The position numbers and the translations under genes were made by a program. Of a DNA stretch of 64,000 bases, positions 45,561-56,669 are shown piece after piece. The DNA is from Dreissena polymorpha. Lineage: Eukaryota; Mollusca; Bivalvia; Myida; Dreissenidae. Position 1 is the stretch's first letter; every line of letters starts with the position of its first letter. The notes beneath the pieces were generated by a model. That model worked only from the letters and a program-made list of their open reading frames with translations, was not told where the DNA came from and did no database searches. Where the stretch lies: NCBI RefSeq assembly GCF_020536995.1, contig NC_068361.1:108659989-108723988 (forward strand), written 5' to 3'.

Positions 45561-46417
45561 TTAAGGTAGCGCACCCGTTATGGGCACCTATCCAAATATA
45601 ATCTAATCTATTATTTTCTTAATCAGCATCATTTCACTGAACTACATGCAAATTTTTAGGTAGGCTTTCCATGCTTTAAAAAAAAATATACTGATTTTTT
45701 CAAAACCACCCCCACACTCGGCTTTTGTCCAGTTTATGTGCACCCCTGGGGTATATGAAAGTTCTATAATTCATCTAGATTTCCAAATATAGGCATGCAG
45801 TTGGTGTGTACAGACGCAGTAAGGTGTTTAAAGTTTAAACAAGATTAAAAAAGTTTTCTTTTACAGGTATTTATTTTTTATAACTTGTTGTCTATGGAAG
45901 AGCGCCATGAAATGTAAGTGGTTTCAGGCCACGTAGAAATTGGTTTGGTTAAAAACAAAGTGTCATAAAATTCAAAATAGTATTATTTAAGTAATATTTT
46001 GAACTTAGTTTTTATAGATACACTATATACAGCAAAAATACCAAGAAATAGACAGATTAACCTTTTACTTTTTGAAATAAAAATAAAAATGCAACATGCA
46101 TTGTTAGTATATTCAGCAGTAATTCACCCAATTTAGCCATAACGTTGTTTTAATTTAAATTATTGAAGAATGTGTATAAAAATTGCATCATATTTAACAA
46201 TAAACATAGCTTATATGCCATATTAAATCAAATTACGTTAGAAAAGAAATAAAACGCGTCGCAAAAAATATACGTCGTCGGCAGGATTCGAACCTGCGCG
46301 TGAATATCCCAAAAGATTTGTTGTCTATCGCCTTAACCACTAGGCTACGGCACCTAATATTAGGCTCTTCAACCTTCGAAGAAATCGCGGGAAATCATTA
46401 GAGGCGCGCTACCTTAA
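45561..46417. mobile_element. 857-bp TTAA-ended element TTAAGGTAGCGC with tRNA-like interior
   Basis: The left end TTAAGGTAGCGCAC and the right end GCGCGCTACCTTAA form 12-bp inverted repeats that include TTAA. The interior is AT-rich with a degenerate tRNA-Ser-like block at 46353-46273. No open frame of note. It lies in the intron between the two most upstream GNL1 exons. Confidence 0.78.
46273..46353 (-). repeat. Degenerate tRNA-Ser-like sequence
   Basis: The minus strand reads GTGCCGTAGCCTAGTGGTTA, AGGCGATAGACAACAAATC, a long variable arm, then GCAGGTTCGAATCCTGCCGA and CGACG. The D arm, T arm and B box are excellent. The 5' acceptor strand no longer pairs with CGACGACG, and the anticodon stem has mismatches with a loop reading CAACAAA. 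It is a pseudo-tRNA or SINE head, not a likely working tRNA. Confidence 0.7.
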
Positions 46418-46419
46418 AC

Positions 46420-47575
46420 CAAACAATATAAAATACCGCTAAAGAGTTTATTTTTATTATTATGATGTTCACAATACAATATATTATATATTCAATATTC
46501 TTAATATTATATAATTACAATTTAACCGTTCTATGAAAACGTTGAGCTAAATGTGAAGAAAGCTGTGTGATTATTTTTAACATTACAAGTAATTTTAAAT
46601 AGCGATGTAAAACACTAGTCCTCTCGGAGGGGGCTATCACGTGACGATCGAGGTGTCGATGTCCAAGTTGAAAAAGGTATTTTCGCCGTTTTATACCTTT
46701 ATTACTGTTGTTTAAATTTAAAAAACCTTTCACCTTCCAGACATATTAGTAAGAAAGTGATTAGTGTTTATTTCGCATTAATATTCTTTTGATGTATCGA
46801 CTTTACTCGCTACGAATGTTTTTAGCGGATGCTGTTATTTTGCAATCCCACTTCAGAAATGTATAGCAAGAAAAGTCAAGATATAGAGCGTTGAAACAGT
46901 TGCTTCTGCTACTGACTTCCGTATCAAATTTGACGCGAAACAGGCAACGGTCGTGCGTTTCCCCGCTTTTAATATAGGATCATCACAAGTATTAAAATCA
47001 TTAAAATTCAATTCAACCACTCAAAAACTTGTTGTGTCACATTTGTCACGAAACAATGTGCAATATTTGACTGGTTCTAAGAACCACCAAAGATAGCCAG
47101 TTAGATTGGTTGGTAAAATCCGTTTTTTAAGTTAAATAATCTATTGAAGTAAAATAAATATAAACCAGTCTGTATTTTGTTTTTACATAATCCTAGTTTT
47201 GTATTCATGTTTAGCCAAAGTATTAGATATTGTTTTGTTTTTATCGGACACGAGGTCCGAGAGTTTCGAAAATATCATCACAGCAAATTTAATTGGATAT
47301 GTCCGAGGTCCGACGTCTTTTGCATGAGTAGGTTAGGGCCTCTTTCCTGATTAAAAGACGAAAAGCCCTCTATACTAGTAGACAAGCATAAAACAAACGC
47401 ATTGAATTATATGTATATATATATCTACATATTATAAGTCAGTAATTATATAACATTCGTATAAAAAAGCTTTCTTCTGTTTTGATGAATTTTTTTTCAT
47501 AAAAAATTGAATAATGTATCATGTACATGTAGACATATTAAGACTAGGCCACAAGAACAAAATAGATATCAACCT
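46420..47575. other. GNL1 intron, unassigned part
   Basis: AT-rich. A short mirrored pair (ATCGGACACGAGGTCCGAGAG, split, and ATGTCCGAGGTCCGACGTC) occurs near 47245-47320. No exon or family recognised. Confidence 0.3.
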
Positions 47576-47579
47576 AGCT

Positions 47580-47750
47580 CTAGGTAAACAAGGCTTAATG
47601 CATGTGCGATAAGTGTTGTCTGAGATTAGCTTGTGCAATCTTCACAGACTAATCAGACGTCCTACCAAAACTAGTTTTTTTCTCTATTTCCTTTAAACTG
47701 GGACGACACTTTTCGCACATGCATTAAGCCCTGTTTTCCCAAATCGAGGC
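47580..47750. mobile_element. MITE, TGCATGTGCG family (copy 4, shortened)
   Basis: Left GGCTTAATGCATGTGCGATA, right GACACTTTTCGCACATGCAT-TAAGCCCTGTTTTCCC. The middle is shorter than in the other copies. It ends about 5 bp before the donor of the 47756-47872 GNL1 exon. Confidence 0.8.
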
Positions 47751-47755
47751 CTTAC

Positions 47756-47872
47756 CCTGAAGTATTTCTCCTCATTAGCCTCCACTTGTTGTTTGAATTG
47801 GGAGTAATACCAGGCCAGGCGTATGGGGATATCCATGGTCGTCTCCAGGTCTGCGTCAAAATCCACCTCCAT
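47756..47872 (-). pseudogene. GNL1: GNL1 first recognised exon (pre-G-domain region)
   Basis: It encodes MEVDFDADLETTMDIPIRL, then AWYYSQFKQQVEANEEKYFR. This corresponds to the LDFPRRPPWSYEMSKEQL segment of human GNL1. The donor AGG|GTAAGG is good. The acceptor is placed at GCATGAG|ATGG, which is uncertain. Compared with the family, the VYQPGS-like residues before the LD are missing, so a small loss here is possible. A minisatellite starts within about 25 bp upstream. Confidence 0.7.
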
Positions 47873-47892
47873 CTCATGCAGCAAGATGAACA

Positions 47893-48275
47893 AGTGAGAT
47901 CTTTAAGGTTGTTACGTGTTAATAGAGACCTTTATGGTTGTTACGTGTTCATTGAGAACTTTATGGTTGTTATGTGTTTATGGACAACTTTATAGTTGTC
48001 ATGTGTTGACTGAGATCTTTATGGTGATATGTGTTAATTAAGAACTGAATGGTTGCTACATGTATGTGCTAATTGAGAACTGAATGGTTGTTATGTGTTA
48101 ATTGAGAACTGTAAGGTTGTTATGTGTTAATCGAGAACTTTATATACTTGTTATGTGATAATTGAGATCTTAATAGTTGTTATGTGATATTTGATATCTT
48201 TATGGTTGTCATGTGTGTTAAAGGCCTTAATAGTTGTATCGTGTGTTATTTGAGACCTGCTTGGTTGTAATGTGT
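47893..48275 (+). repeat. Minisatellite, same unit as at 10.65 kb
   Basis: The units are GAGACCTTTATGGTTGTTAC plus GTGTTAAT, about 13 copies, with variants GAACTGAATGG and GATCTTAATAG. The array starts within about 25 bp of the most upstream recognised GNL1 exon. Confidence 0.88.
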
Positions 48276-48694
48276 GTTAAGTGTTTTTCTCAGGAGGGAC
48301 AAGGGGCATCGCGCGGTTTAGGCAAAAAGGGCTAAACATTCTGTAAAAACCTGGTTTGTGGAGGAACATTTGATCGCATCAGTGGCAACCGTGTCAAAAA
48401 CATTAAAATATAAACACAAACTCTTAAGTGTACTTCGTGTGTTTAACTTACTTTAAGTAATAATATGATTATAGGTGCTACCTAATTTACGGGCAAAAGC
48501 TTTTTAAGTTTTTTTGATAACTATGTATTTTTAATAAATATATTGACATGATTGTGTTCAAAATATTATAATTGTTGCAATAATTAAGTAATGCATAAAA
48601 AAAATCAATCTTTAAACAAGTTACATGTTCCAAGCTTAAAGATCTAGCATCTTATATTTTTTTGTTTTCTAGCCACAGGAATTTATAGCTGGTT

Positions 48695-49745
48695 CGGTGT
48701 CTGTGGTATAGTGGATGGGGTGTCTGCTAACTGGCTTAGTCACTGGGAGGTCTCTGTATTGATCTCTTAAGTGGGAGCATTCTTTAGATAACCCTAAAGA
48801 CATACTATGGCGTACCATTTGGGTTGAAAGTCAAGAAGACCTACAAGTTAAAAAGAAAAATGTACGTCAAAGTACAATAATTGTACGTCGACATAAATAT
48901 AAAATACACTTCGAAGTATATATTTGTACGTCAAAGTACAATTTGTACTTCGACATACATGTTTGTACTTCGACGTACACATTTTTTGAACAGCCAATCA
49001 AAACACTAGTCTCTTGAGCCGCTTTTCCTTCAGATTTATTCATAATAAATGTTTAAAATCTCTTTTTTAATTGAGGACAAAATGAATAAAAATATCAGAA
49101 TGGCAAAAAAACAACACATAGAAGTTTCAAGTATTTAATGCATTGAAATAGATTATATACAAATTTGAAGAAGATTCAATTGTTACCTTTTTTAAAATTA
49201 AAATTATTCAGCATATTGTGAGTATTTATTGATCATGCGGGGCGGAGTATCACGACCGTCCAGTGCATTACTGTGTAGGAAATTCCCAACGGTAACCAAA
49301 CAGTTACCAAGCATTAACGGGATAAATAATGTATTATAACCTCTCCGTTGGTCGTATTTTGTGATAACCATAACTTGCATAAGTCAGAGGTTAATTCCGC
49401 CACGCTAGGTCAATAAATACGCACAATATCTATGAGTTAGCAGTCGATAGTCGCATAATTTGGTATAAATTATAATAATAATAATGTTTAATAAATACGC
49501 ACAATATCTATGAGTAAGCGGTTAATAGTCGCATAATTTGGTATAAATAATAATAATACTTATGTTCAATGTCAAATATCTCTAAAAGCAACAGATATAA
49601 GGTGTATTCTGATTGGCTAACACTCAAGGATCGGTGAAAACTGTACGTCGAAGTACATTTCTCGTTTTACCTAGTAGGTCTTGTAGACTTTCGACTTCAT
49701 GGTACACTAAGTACTGGTCCTACCCAGGAACCAGTTTGTTTCATC
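48695..49745 (+). mobile_element. tRNA-derived SINE (family S2) split by a TIR element
   Basis: The left part, TGGTATAGTGGATGGGGTGT ... GGGAGGTCTCTGTATTGATC ... GGGAGCATTCTTTAGA, and the right part, AAGTACTGGTCCTACCCAGG, are the head and tail of the SINE seen at 34.8 kb. Between them lies the element at 48803-49709. Confidence 0.7.
48803..49709. mobile_element. About 900-bp TIR element with TGTACTTCGACGTACA palindromes
   Basis: The inverted ends are about 70 bp long and diverged. Left: GGCGTACCATTTGGGTTGAA, AGTCAAGAAGACCTAC. Right (complement): GTGTACCATGAAGTCGAAAG, TCTACAAGACCTAC. Just inside, the left arm (48858-48982) holds six variants of TGTAC.TCGA.GTACA and the right arm one. The centre carries two tandem units of about 85 bp (AATAAATACGCACAATATCT ... 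GTCGCATAATTTGGTATAAA) at 49408-49565. No open frame. Confidence 0.75.
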
Positions 49746-49749
49746 AAAT

Positions 49750-50035
49750 GTCTCAATTCAACTTGACAGCTTGCTAAAGCAGTTGCATTTAACATACAGT
49801 ACATGTGATGTGTCAAATCAATTTTGATTGACAAATTTGACAGGATTTTTTTTAATCCAATAAGTTTTAGACTGCCAAATAACACACACTACGTATTGAA
49901 AGCCATACCTGGAGCTTTCGTCTATATACCACTGACTTCATGCGAAGAATGATTTCTACTGTTGGGAAACACCACTAATTGTCTTCTTATTTATTATCAA
50001 TGTATAAGTATGTGCAGCGATTTTCCTCCTTCTTT
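49750..50035. other. Unassigned sequence
   Basis: No gene or repeat recognised between the split SINE and repeat F copy 3. Confidence 0.3.
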
Positions 50036-50039
50036 ATAA

Positions 50040-50345
50040 AGTACCGGTTAACGGCACTTTCCCAATTACGAAAAAATACAAATTTCCCAATTGCTGTCCT
50101 TAAATTCCCAATTAAAGGGTTTTTTTTAAGCAACATTTAGTTAGTTTCCCTTTGCAGCTCTATAGCTTGAACCTAGGTTTATATAATATTGACAGCTTGA
50201 AAACACTTGTTTATCAATTTAAAAGTATTTGGGAGGAAAAAATCAAATACACCAATTTCCCAATTTGAGGTTTTCACGACTCGATTTTTCCCAATTTTGA
50301 GGTTTTCACGACTCGATTTTTCCCAATTGGACCGGTACGGGTACT
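50040..50345. repeat. Dispersed repeat F, copy 3, with internal 34-bp duplication
   Basis: It contains ACTTTCCCAATTACG, AAATTCCCAATTAAAGGG and the directly repeated AATTTTGAGGTTTTCACGAC-TCGATTTTTCCC at 50255-50325. It ends CCCAATTGGACCGGTACGGG. Relatives are at 40.3 and 44.7 kb. Confidence 0.72.
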
Positions 50346-50349
50346 TTTC

Positions 50350-52950
50350 CCAATTGGACAAAGAAAATTGCTGATGTGTAACAGCATAACAACATACTTG
50401 TTTCGCAATTAAAATATTTAATAAATACAGGTATCTTGCAGGTTTCTAATTTTCTTTCGCAAACTATTGTTGAATAGTTTAAATTGTTGCGCCACTAAAA
50501 AACTAGCCATTTTGTAGCAATTCTAAAATCACAGTCTAAACTGCATACACTTAGCTCTACAGTTACAATTTGAATGCAAATATTAGAATGCATCATGTTA
50601 TATCATCAATATATTTTTTTTATTTAAACATTCAAATAACACATAATACAGTACATATATAAAAAGATATGTGGTATTGTGTGGATATACAAAACACTTC
50701 ACATCATTTATTTGCACATAAAATAATAGTTACAAAATAAGTAAATCTCATCAACCTACATTTCAAGAATATTTACGTATATGAAATTACAAAGTGGTGT
50801 TATTGTATTACCTTTTACAAAATTAACATTGCTGGTTTTGCACTAGCCATAAAACATTTATCATGGATAAGCAAGTAACAACCAATTTATTAATTACACA
50901 ATAGAACGGAAATCATATTAATTGCATTAAGCATTTACTAAACAAGCTATTTGCTACTGTTTAGAATTACACTATCTTGCTAAAAATGATCACTGGTACT
51001 TAGTGCTTTTACATACTTGTGGTAAGTTTTGTATTACTAGTTTGACAATAATCGGCAGACACTTGTCGATATACAGACAAAATTTGCATGGAAACTTTTA
51101 ATATTTTTTCAGCATAATTGCCTTCAAATTGTTAATTTAACAACCCTTTGACATTGTTTGCACATCTGATCTTATTATACCATAGCTGATTTTTGTTTAT
51201 AGATAGACATATATAGACTTTTCAAAGTTCTATAAAAGTTCACACATGATCCATCCAAGTCAACAAACAGAACCAATAAAGATCACCACAGATAATAACT
51301 GTGTGTATAGCTTGGAAATTTTGATAGTTCGGGAATCCCTCCTTTGTTGATTTCTGTAAACCAAAACTGTCAGTTTTGCTGGATATAATGGCTTGTATAA
51401 TGCCCAGCTCTTGCCTTGGCAGAACAGCTTCTAAAAACGGAAAACCAACAAATATCTTAAAATTTGTTCAATAATGCAGACAATTTATAAATGTCTTGTT
51501 TTTTGTTGATTTCGAATCTGGAAGATTTTTTACGTAAGATTGTGGTACGAAAATTCCAACGGTATCGGATTTTGTGGTTTTAGGCCTAAACTATTTATAG
51601 TGATATGTAACCTTTTGGGATATCGGTAAAGTGCGAGCAGACGAGGTGAAAATACTTTTAAAATTAAAGCTAAAAGACTAAAAAGTTAGATCTGAATATC
51701 TTAAAAATTTGTGAATAAATGTGTTTCTGGTGGGTAACAACGACAACTTACCAGAATATTGCTCATGATCAAACGTAAAACTTCTTTCTGAGAGCGAATG
51801 GAAAATGCGTCACAAATTCTGATACATAAACAGTAGGGTGTCGTTATTGAAATACCGCGAGAATACTTGAAGAATAGAGATGCCAACTATAGTGTTTAAA
51901 ACAAATAATTTTTTAACAAGCGTTTGTAATTTGTCAGGATAATAATAACAATAAGATATCGAAAAGATCAAAGCAAATAAATTCGACAGAAATCGGAGAT
52001 TCGGCAATATATTAAAGACGGGTTATGTTTCCCTAAATTGTGTTCGGTGAAGACTGTTACTATATGTAGTGAACCAGTCTTCGGCTTATACCCACTGAAG
52101 AAGAGCATTCAGGGGAGATAATTGAGTAATGACCTAATTCTGGAACGGTTGCGAAGAAAAACAAATAAAGCGAGAATATTTAGTGCGATTCGCTACACAA
52201 TTATGATGTCATTGATATAACTTTTTCTGAGGTATGTATTTACATGTGATTTAGCATATGTCAAAGTGTTTTTGATTTGTTCAAGTTCATAAATAGCATC
52301 GCGAAAATATATGTCGCGTGGCAAATTTTTTTGAGACGTATCCATATGTGGTATTCTTATGTAATTTTATGTCTAAATTCCCATATGTACCTGGCTATGT
52401 CTTCCATGATGTATCAGTAAACTATACAACGTGACAAATATAATAAAGCAATATATTCATTTGAATCTGATTATACACAAATCCAATATCGTTTAAATGA
52501 AATCATTTTTGTCTTATTCCATTTTCAAACAATAATCTTGTCAGCTGTTTTAACTTTGCGAGTAAACTGAACGCCTATTTGCAAACACTCGTTTCCATCA
52601 ATACCCCCTATGTATATTACTAATAAATATATGGTGTTTTTATCTAAAACATTATACACCGTTAATGATCAAATTCATTTCATAAATCTCTAATAACTGA
52701 TTAAAATTGGCCATCGTTTATTTGATTGTTATTTGTCAGTTTTGCCGATAATCAAGATTTATTTTATTTATTGTCTGCCATGTTAGAATGAAGTAAACGA
52801 CAAGTGCGCATAGTAACATAAAATCGTATATTTCCGACTTAATTCGCGATTCTCATTTTAACTAATATGTATAATATGTGTACGGTCCACTACTTGTTTC
52901 AGTAATTATCGAAAATTCCATTACTATAAAGATACCACTTGTTTTATTTG
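50350..52950. other. AT-rich sequence, no gene recognised
   Basis: About 2.6 kb without a convincing exon, RNA gene or repeat. The minus-strand frames at 51701-52007 overlap each other and have no motif. Missing 5' exons of GNL1 were looked for here and not seen. Confidence 0.35.
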
Positions 52951-52959
52951 AAATTAAAT

Positions 52960-53205
52960 TACATGTAGACATTTTTTTGCAATTACTGTATTATTCTTGA
53001 ATGCACATTTTCCATCAGGATTACCGAAATGCAGACCAAGAATTTGAGAGGGTGGCCATATAATGGATGTCTCCCAGTAAGGCGGTCCTCTCAACGTGCT
53101 GGGAAATCCGTTCTGGGGATCGAGTCGACCTTCTTCTACGCGTAGTCGCCATAAACGCCCCACACAAATAACCAATTGACAGAGATAGAATGTAGTACTT
53201 ATCAA
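52960..53205 (-). other. Unassigned 83-codon frame, GC-richer than its surroundings
   Basis: It contains CVGRLWRLRVEEGRLDPQNG, FPSTLRGPPYWETSIIWPPS, QILGLHFGNPDGKCAFK. The composition (G, P, W-rich, no AT bias) is unlike the chance frames in the window and could be an exon or part of an unknown repeat. No family was recognised. A second minus-strand frame here (MATTRRRRSTRSPERIS) is also open, so the coding frame is undecided. Confidence 0.2.
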
Positions 53206-53209
53206 ATAT

Positions 53210-54555
53210 TCAAGTCACATTACACAGTCATTTGTGCTAACGCAGATTTGTCACGAGAAATTCTCATGTTACCTTTGCCGTCCAATCTGTGAAGTAAGCG
53301 TTTACCGCAGCTAGATGAACAAATAATAACAGTTTACCATTTACGAAATATAAAACGGTCATTAATATAGTACATTAAAGACAATGTCGGGCATCATTGT
53401 CACACCTTTTAACTGTAAGCAATAGTTTATTTTGAAAAGTTAAAAACAAATGGCGGGCAATTGAATCCTTACGGAGAGTAAGTTGTGACAACAATAATCT
53501 TTAAACAACTTACGCGGTGACAATTTAATTCAAGTACATGTATATTTCGTTTTCTATTTCTGTAAATATTAACGTGACATCTAGTACACGTAGTATTTTA
53601 TGATAAACAAATTAAATCGGAAATTAACTTATACACACGATGAGAAAGAATTTACACTTTAAAACAATAGAACAACATACGTAAATTTACGACATGAACA
53701 TTTCAGTGCATGGTACGTTCGAACAAAATATTGGTGACGATGGGGGGAGGGGTGAAGGGAGAGTAGAGGTATTACGCGTTGTTGTGAGCACATTACAATA
53801 CATTAAATGAAATGGAAAGAAATTAAATGAAGCTTTTATTTTCCGGCGAAACATTGTTTTGTAATGTGCTTTGCCTGAGAATTTATAACATTTCTCATTG
53901 ATACCAATACGTGTATTATTATAATTTTGTTGTGGTTCATTTTTAAGACTCGCACAAAGCGACGGATACACTCATGCAAAGTGCAAACAAGCATATGCTC
54001 GCGATCGTCATCCTCACGCTGAAAGTTGGCTACTACTTTTTTCCTTAGCGTCAACCTAGATATACGTTGATCAAATCAGCATGAGCCAAACATAAAATAC
54101 ACTCGACGATAAGAAGTGTTTGAATTCATTCAATTAAAAATGACATCATAAACGGTGATGCCTCCTTTGTTTGAAGCCTATTTATCTTGCTTGAAGGGCC
54201 TTTTTTTTCATGATTTGAGTCATGTAAAAGTAAATTATTCCAAGGCTTTTCGTGATTACTGTACAAAATGAACCTAATCGATAATTTATTAAAAGTATTG
54301 CAATTGCAGCATCAAACTTGTGTCCCCTGTATCAGTATGCTATCGCAATACCATCTCAATTAACTATTTTTTTATAAAATACATTAAGGAGTGTTTCAGT
54401 TTATCAAATTGCCTTTATTTTATCAAAGTCTTAAAAAATGTTTCATTGAAACACCAAAAACACTTTTTCAAATGTAAGCTCACTTGAGCACAAACTCCTG
54501 TCCGGCTTCAGTCGTCCTCAGTCGGAAGTCGTTCGTAGTCAACTTTCAGCTCGTG
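53210..54555. other. Intergenic sequence
   Basis: Only overlapping short frames (53687-54054, minus). No motif or repeat family. Confidence 0.3.
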
Positions 54556-54559
54556 AAAA

Positions 54560-55020
54560 CTCTATAAGAATTTCGGTTTTGATGCAAATGTGTCCGACTG
54601 TTTATCTTGACATATCTGACCCGAATTCGGTTCTGACTTACGTGTATCAAAAAACTAGTTAACAAAGTCAATCTCAGAAATACATTTTTACCACAATAGA
54701 AGGACCAACTATGACTAAAGTTTGCTCAGAATGTATTATCTTGAACTATCTAGGCCTATTTCGAATCTTGTTAACGTGGGTCAAAACGTTAGGTCCCCAG
54801 GTTTAATCTTACAACAACATCATTATAGAGAAAAAATATATGACTCAATCTTGACGAAACTAGGCCGGGGTATTTATCTTTTAAACATTAAGGCCAAAAA
54901 TCGAATCTTCGTCAAGTGCTTCCTCAGACTAGGTCACCATGTTAAATATTAGAAAAACAACAACAACACAGTGTTTCTACTCTTAAAGCAACATTACCAA
55001 CTCAATCTTGATGAAACATA
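54560..55020 (+). repeat. Degenerate tandem repeat, about 150 bp unit
   Basis: CTCAATCTTGACGAAACTAGG / CTCAATCTTGATGAAACATAG and CGAATCTTGTTAACGTGGGTC / CGAATCTTCGTCAAGTGC, AGGTCACCATGTTAAATATTAG, recur. The plus frame at 54722-54952 is a translation of it. Confidence 0.5.
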
Positions 55021-55024
55021 GTTC

Positions 55025-56660
55025 TTTTTATTGTGGGTCTCAGTTGTTAATTATAGTACGTTGCTGAAATAAAAATGTTAACATTATTCTTAGTTCGGCT
55101 TGTTGAGCATAGAGTTATTGCCCATTCATTATTCCCATAAAGAGTGGTCTATCGTTTAGATTTATATTGAACAAATTTATTAGTCGAGAGAATCTTGCAC
55201 TAAACGACCATTTACAACAACTAAACCAAAATAAGTCCAAATGAATCTGTACAATACAAAAACAATCACTTTAATAAACACAAACTGCAATGAAACATGT
55301 TCATACATCATGTACAAACTTGCATATATCGAAAACAGCTAAAAGTTACCAAAAATAGATAGAAAATAGATTAAGGGTTTCAACAAATATTTATTTAAGA
55401 AGCAGCAAATACTTTAAATTTTGTCCTCACGGAGTTTCAAGAAATCAGAAAGGAATCCAGCAGTATTGTTAATGACTCGATTTGTTCTGACAAGATAGTA
55501 TGTTTTTAAATTTTGCAAGATTGGGTCAGTTTGATTGAATACAATATTTTGTACGTAGAACTTTAGAGTGGCCATGCTAGAAAGAAGTGATATTCCGACT
55601 CAACAGTTTTTCTATAACAATGTTTACATTTGTGTTCCTCTATGGGTATGTTATTTTATCTCCCAGTCTCTATTTCTAATTTATGTTCGCCTAATCTAAA
55701 TATCGATAACTGTTGTTAATGATTTGTACAATAAATGCAGTCTAAATATTGTTTATGTGCGTTTCAGTCTTAAACTAACCGGTAAGTTTACTTCCATTAA
55801 CGTTTAATTGGGAACCGAACAAAGTCAAGTGATCCTGAACCCTGGTAACTGTAATTGCATAAGAGTTTAAGAGTAGAGTGATCTCAAACATGAGTGTTAT
55901 TGGATTTTAAATTTTAAGACTCATTTTATGCTGATGCAGAACTGTGAATCCGTTATTGATCATACCATATTAAGTGACCAAAAACATGAAAAATGCAAAT
56001 ACAGCAGATTTCAACAAAACAGGTCACTAAACAATGCAACAACGTTATATCAATAGTTTGGTTGAATAGATTTTATATTATTTCATGACCAAACCGTGAG
56101 CATTTGCAATAAGGACCTCAGAGGCATGAATTTAACAAACTTAGTAGATGTTCTCTATACACTGTGATTTAACAAATATAAAACTTTTTTAGGACATTGA
56201 AGAAATATTAAAACAATATTTAGCTTAACAAGTCTATAATATAATCGGAATCCTGAGACATGGCAGTTAAGAACCCAGGGGCGTGATTATACTAGAACAA
56301 TAGTATGTGTTGAGGACCACAATCTGAACAATTATCAACAATCAAAGCAATATTTGATATAACATTAGTAAAACAATCATAATACTAAGTCAACGTTCAA
56401 TTACTTATACAATTTTAGGACAAAATGCAAAAATCCATAATTAATTTATAACTTTAATAATTGAAAGAACAATATAAGATGGATGCCTAAACAATAAACA
56501 CAATGTTACATGTACAAATTAACAAAACATGTCTTAATGACACGGTGTTAAAATGTATTCCTTTGTTACCGCAAACAAACATAATATAATGTTTAATGTG
56601 ATTAAGATACAGCTCTTATGTATTATATAATTTTAACGCGCACGCTCCCACAAAACCACC
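55025..56660. other. AT-rich intergenic sequence
   Basis: No gene or repeat boundary supported. Confidence 0.35.
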
Positions 56661-56669
56661 GGCTAAAAA

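Larger units (their letters stand above)
29623..47872 (-). pseudogene. GNL1: GNL1 (circularly permuted nucleolar-type GTPase), unprocessed remnant, N-terminal exons not found
   Basis: Ten exons align in order with animal GNL1 from DIPIRLAWYY to the C-terminal NPFALL. The G motifs occur in permuted order: NKVD (G4, 41.4 kb), GFPNVGKSS (G1, 37.4 kb), GHT (G2) and DCPG (G3, 35.2 kb). This order defines the YRG/YawG/YlqF-type GTPases, several of which act in ribosome assembly. Most junctions keep GT/AG and correct phase, so this is not a retrocopy. The damage includes two in-frame stops, two single-base frameshifts, a 28-nt deletion and an exon lacking both its AG and its usual GT. About 110-120 N-terminal residues are missing from the window. 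It may be an unprocessed duplicate decaying, or consensus error in one place after another. Introns are packed with repeats. Confidence 0.85.

Noticed and set aside
46273-46353. Functional tRNA-Ser gene
   Set aside because: The T arm and B box are good, but the 5' acceptor strand does not pair and the anticodon stem has mismatches. It lies inside a TTAA element.
48695-48800. Independent tRNA gene at the left of the split SINE
   Set aside because: The B box (GTATTGATCTC) is degenerate, and the segment matches the SINE at 34.8 kb through its body and tail.
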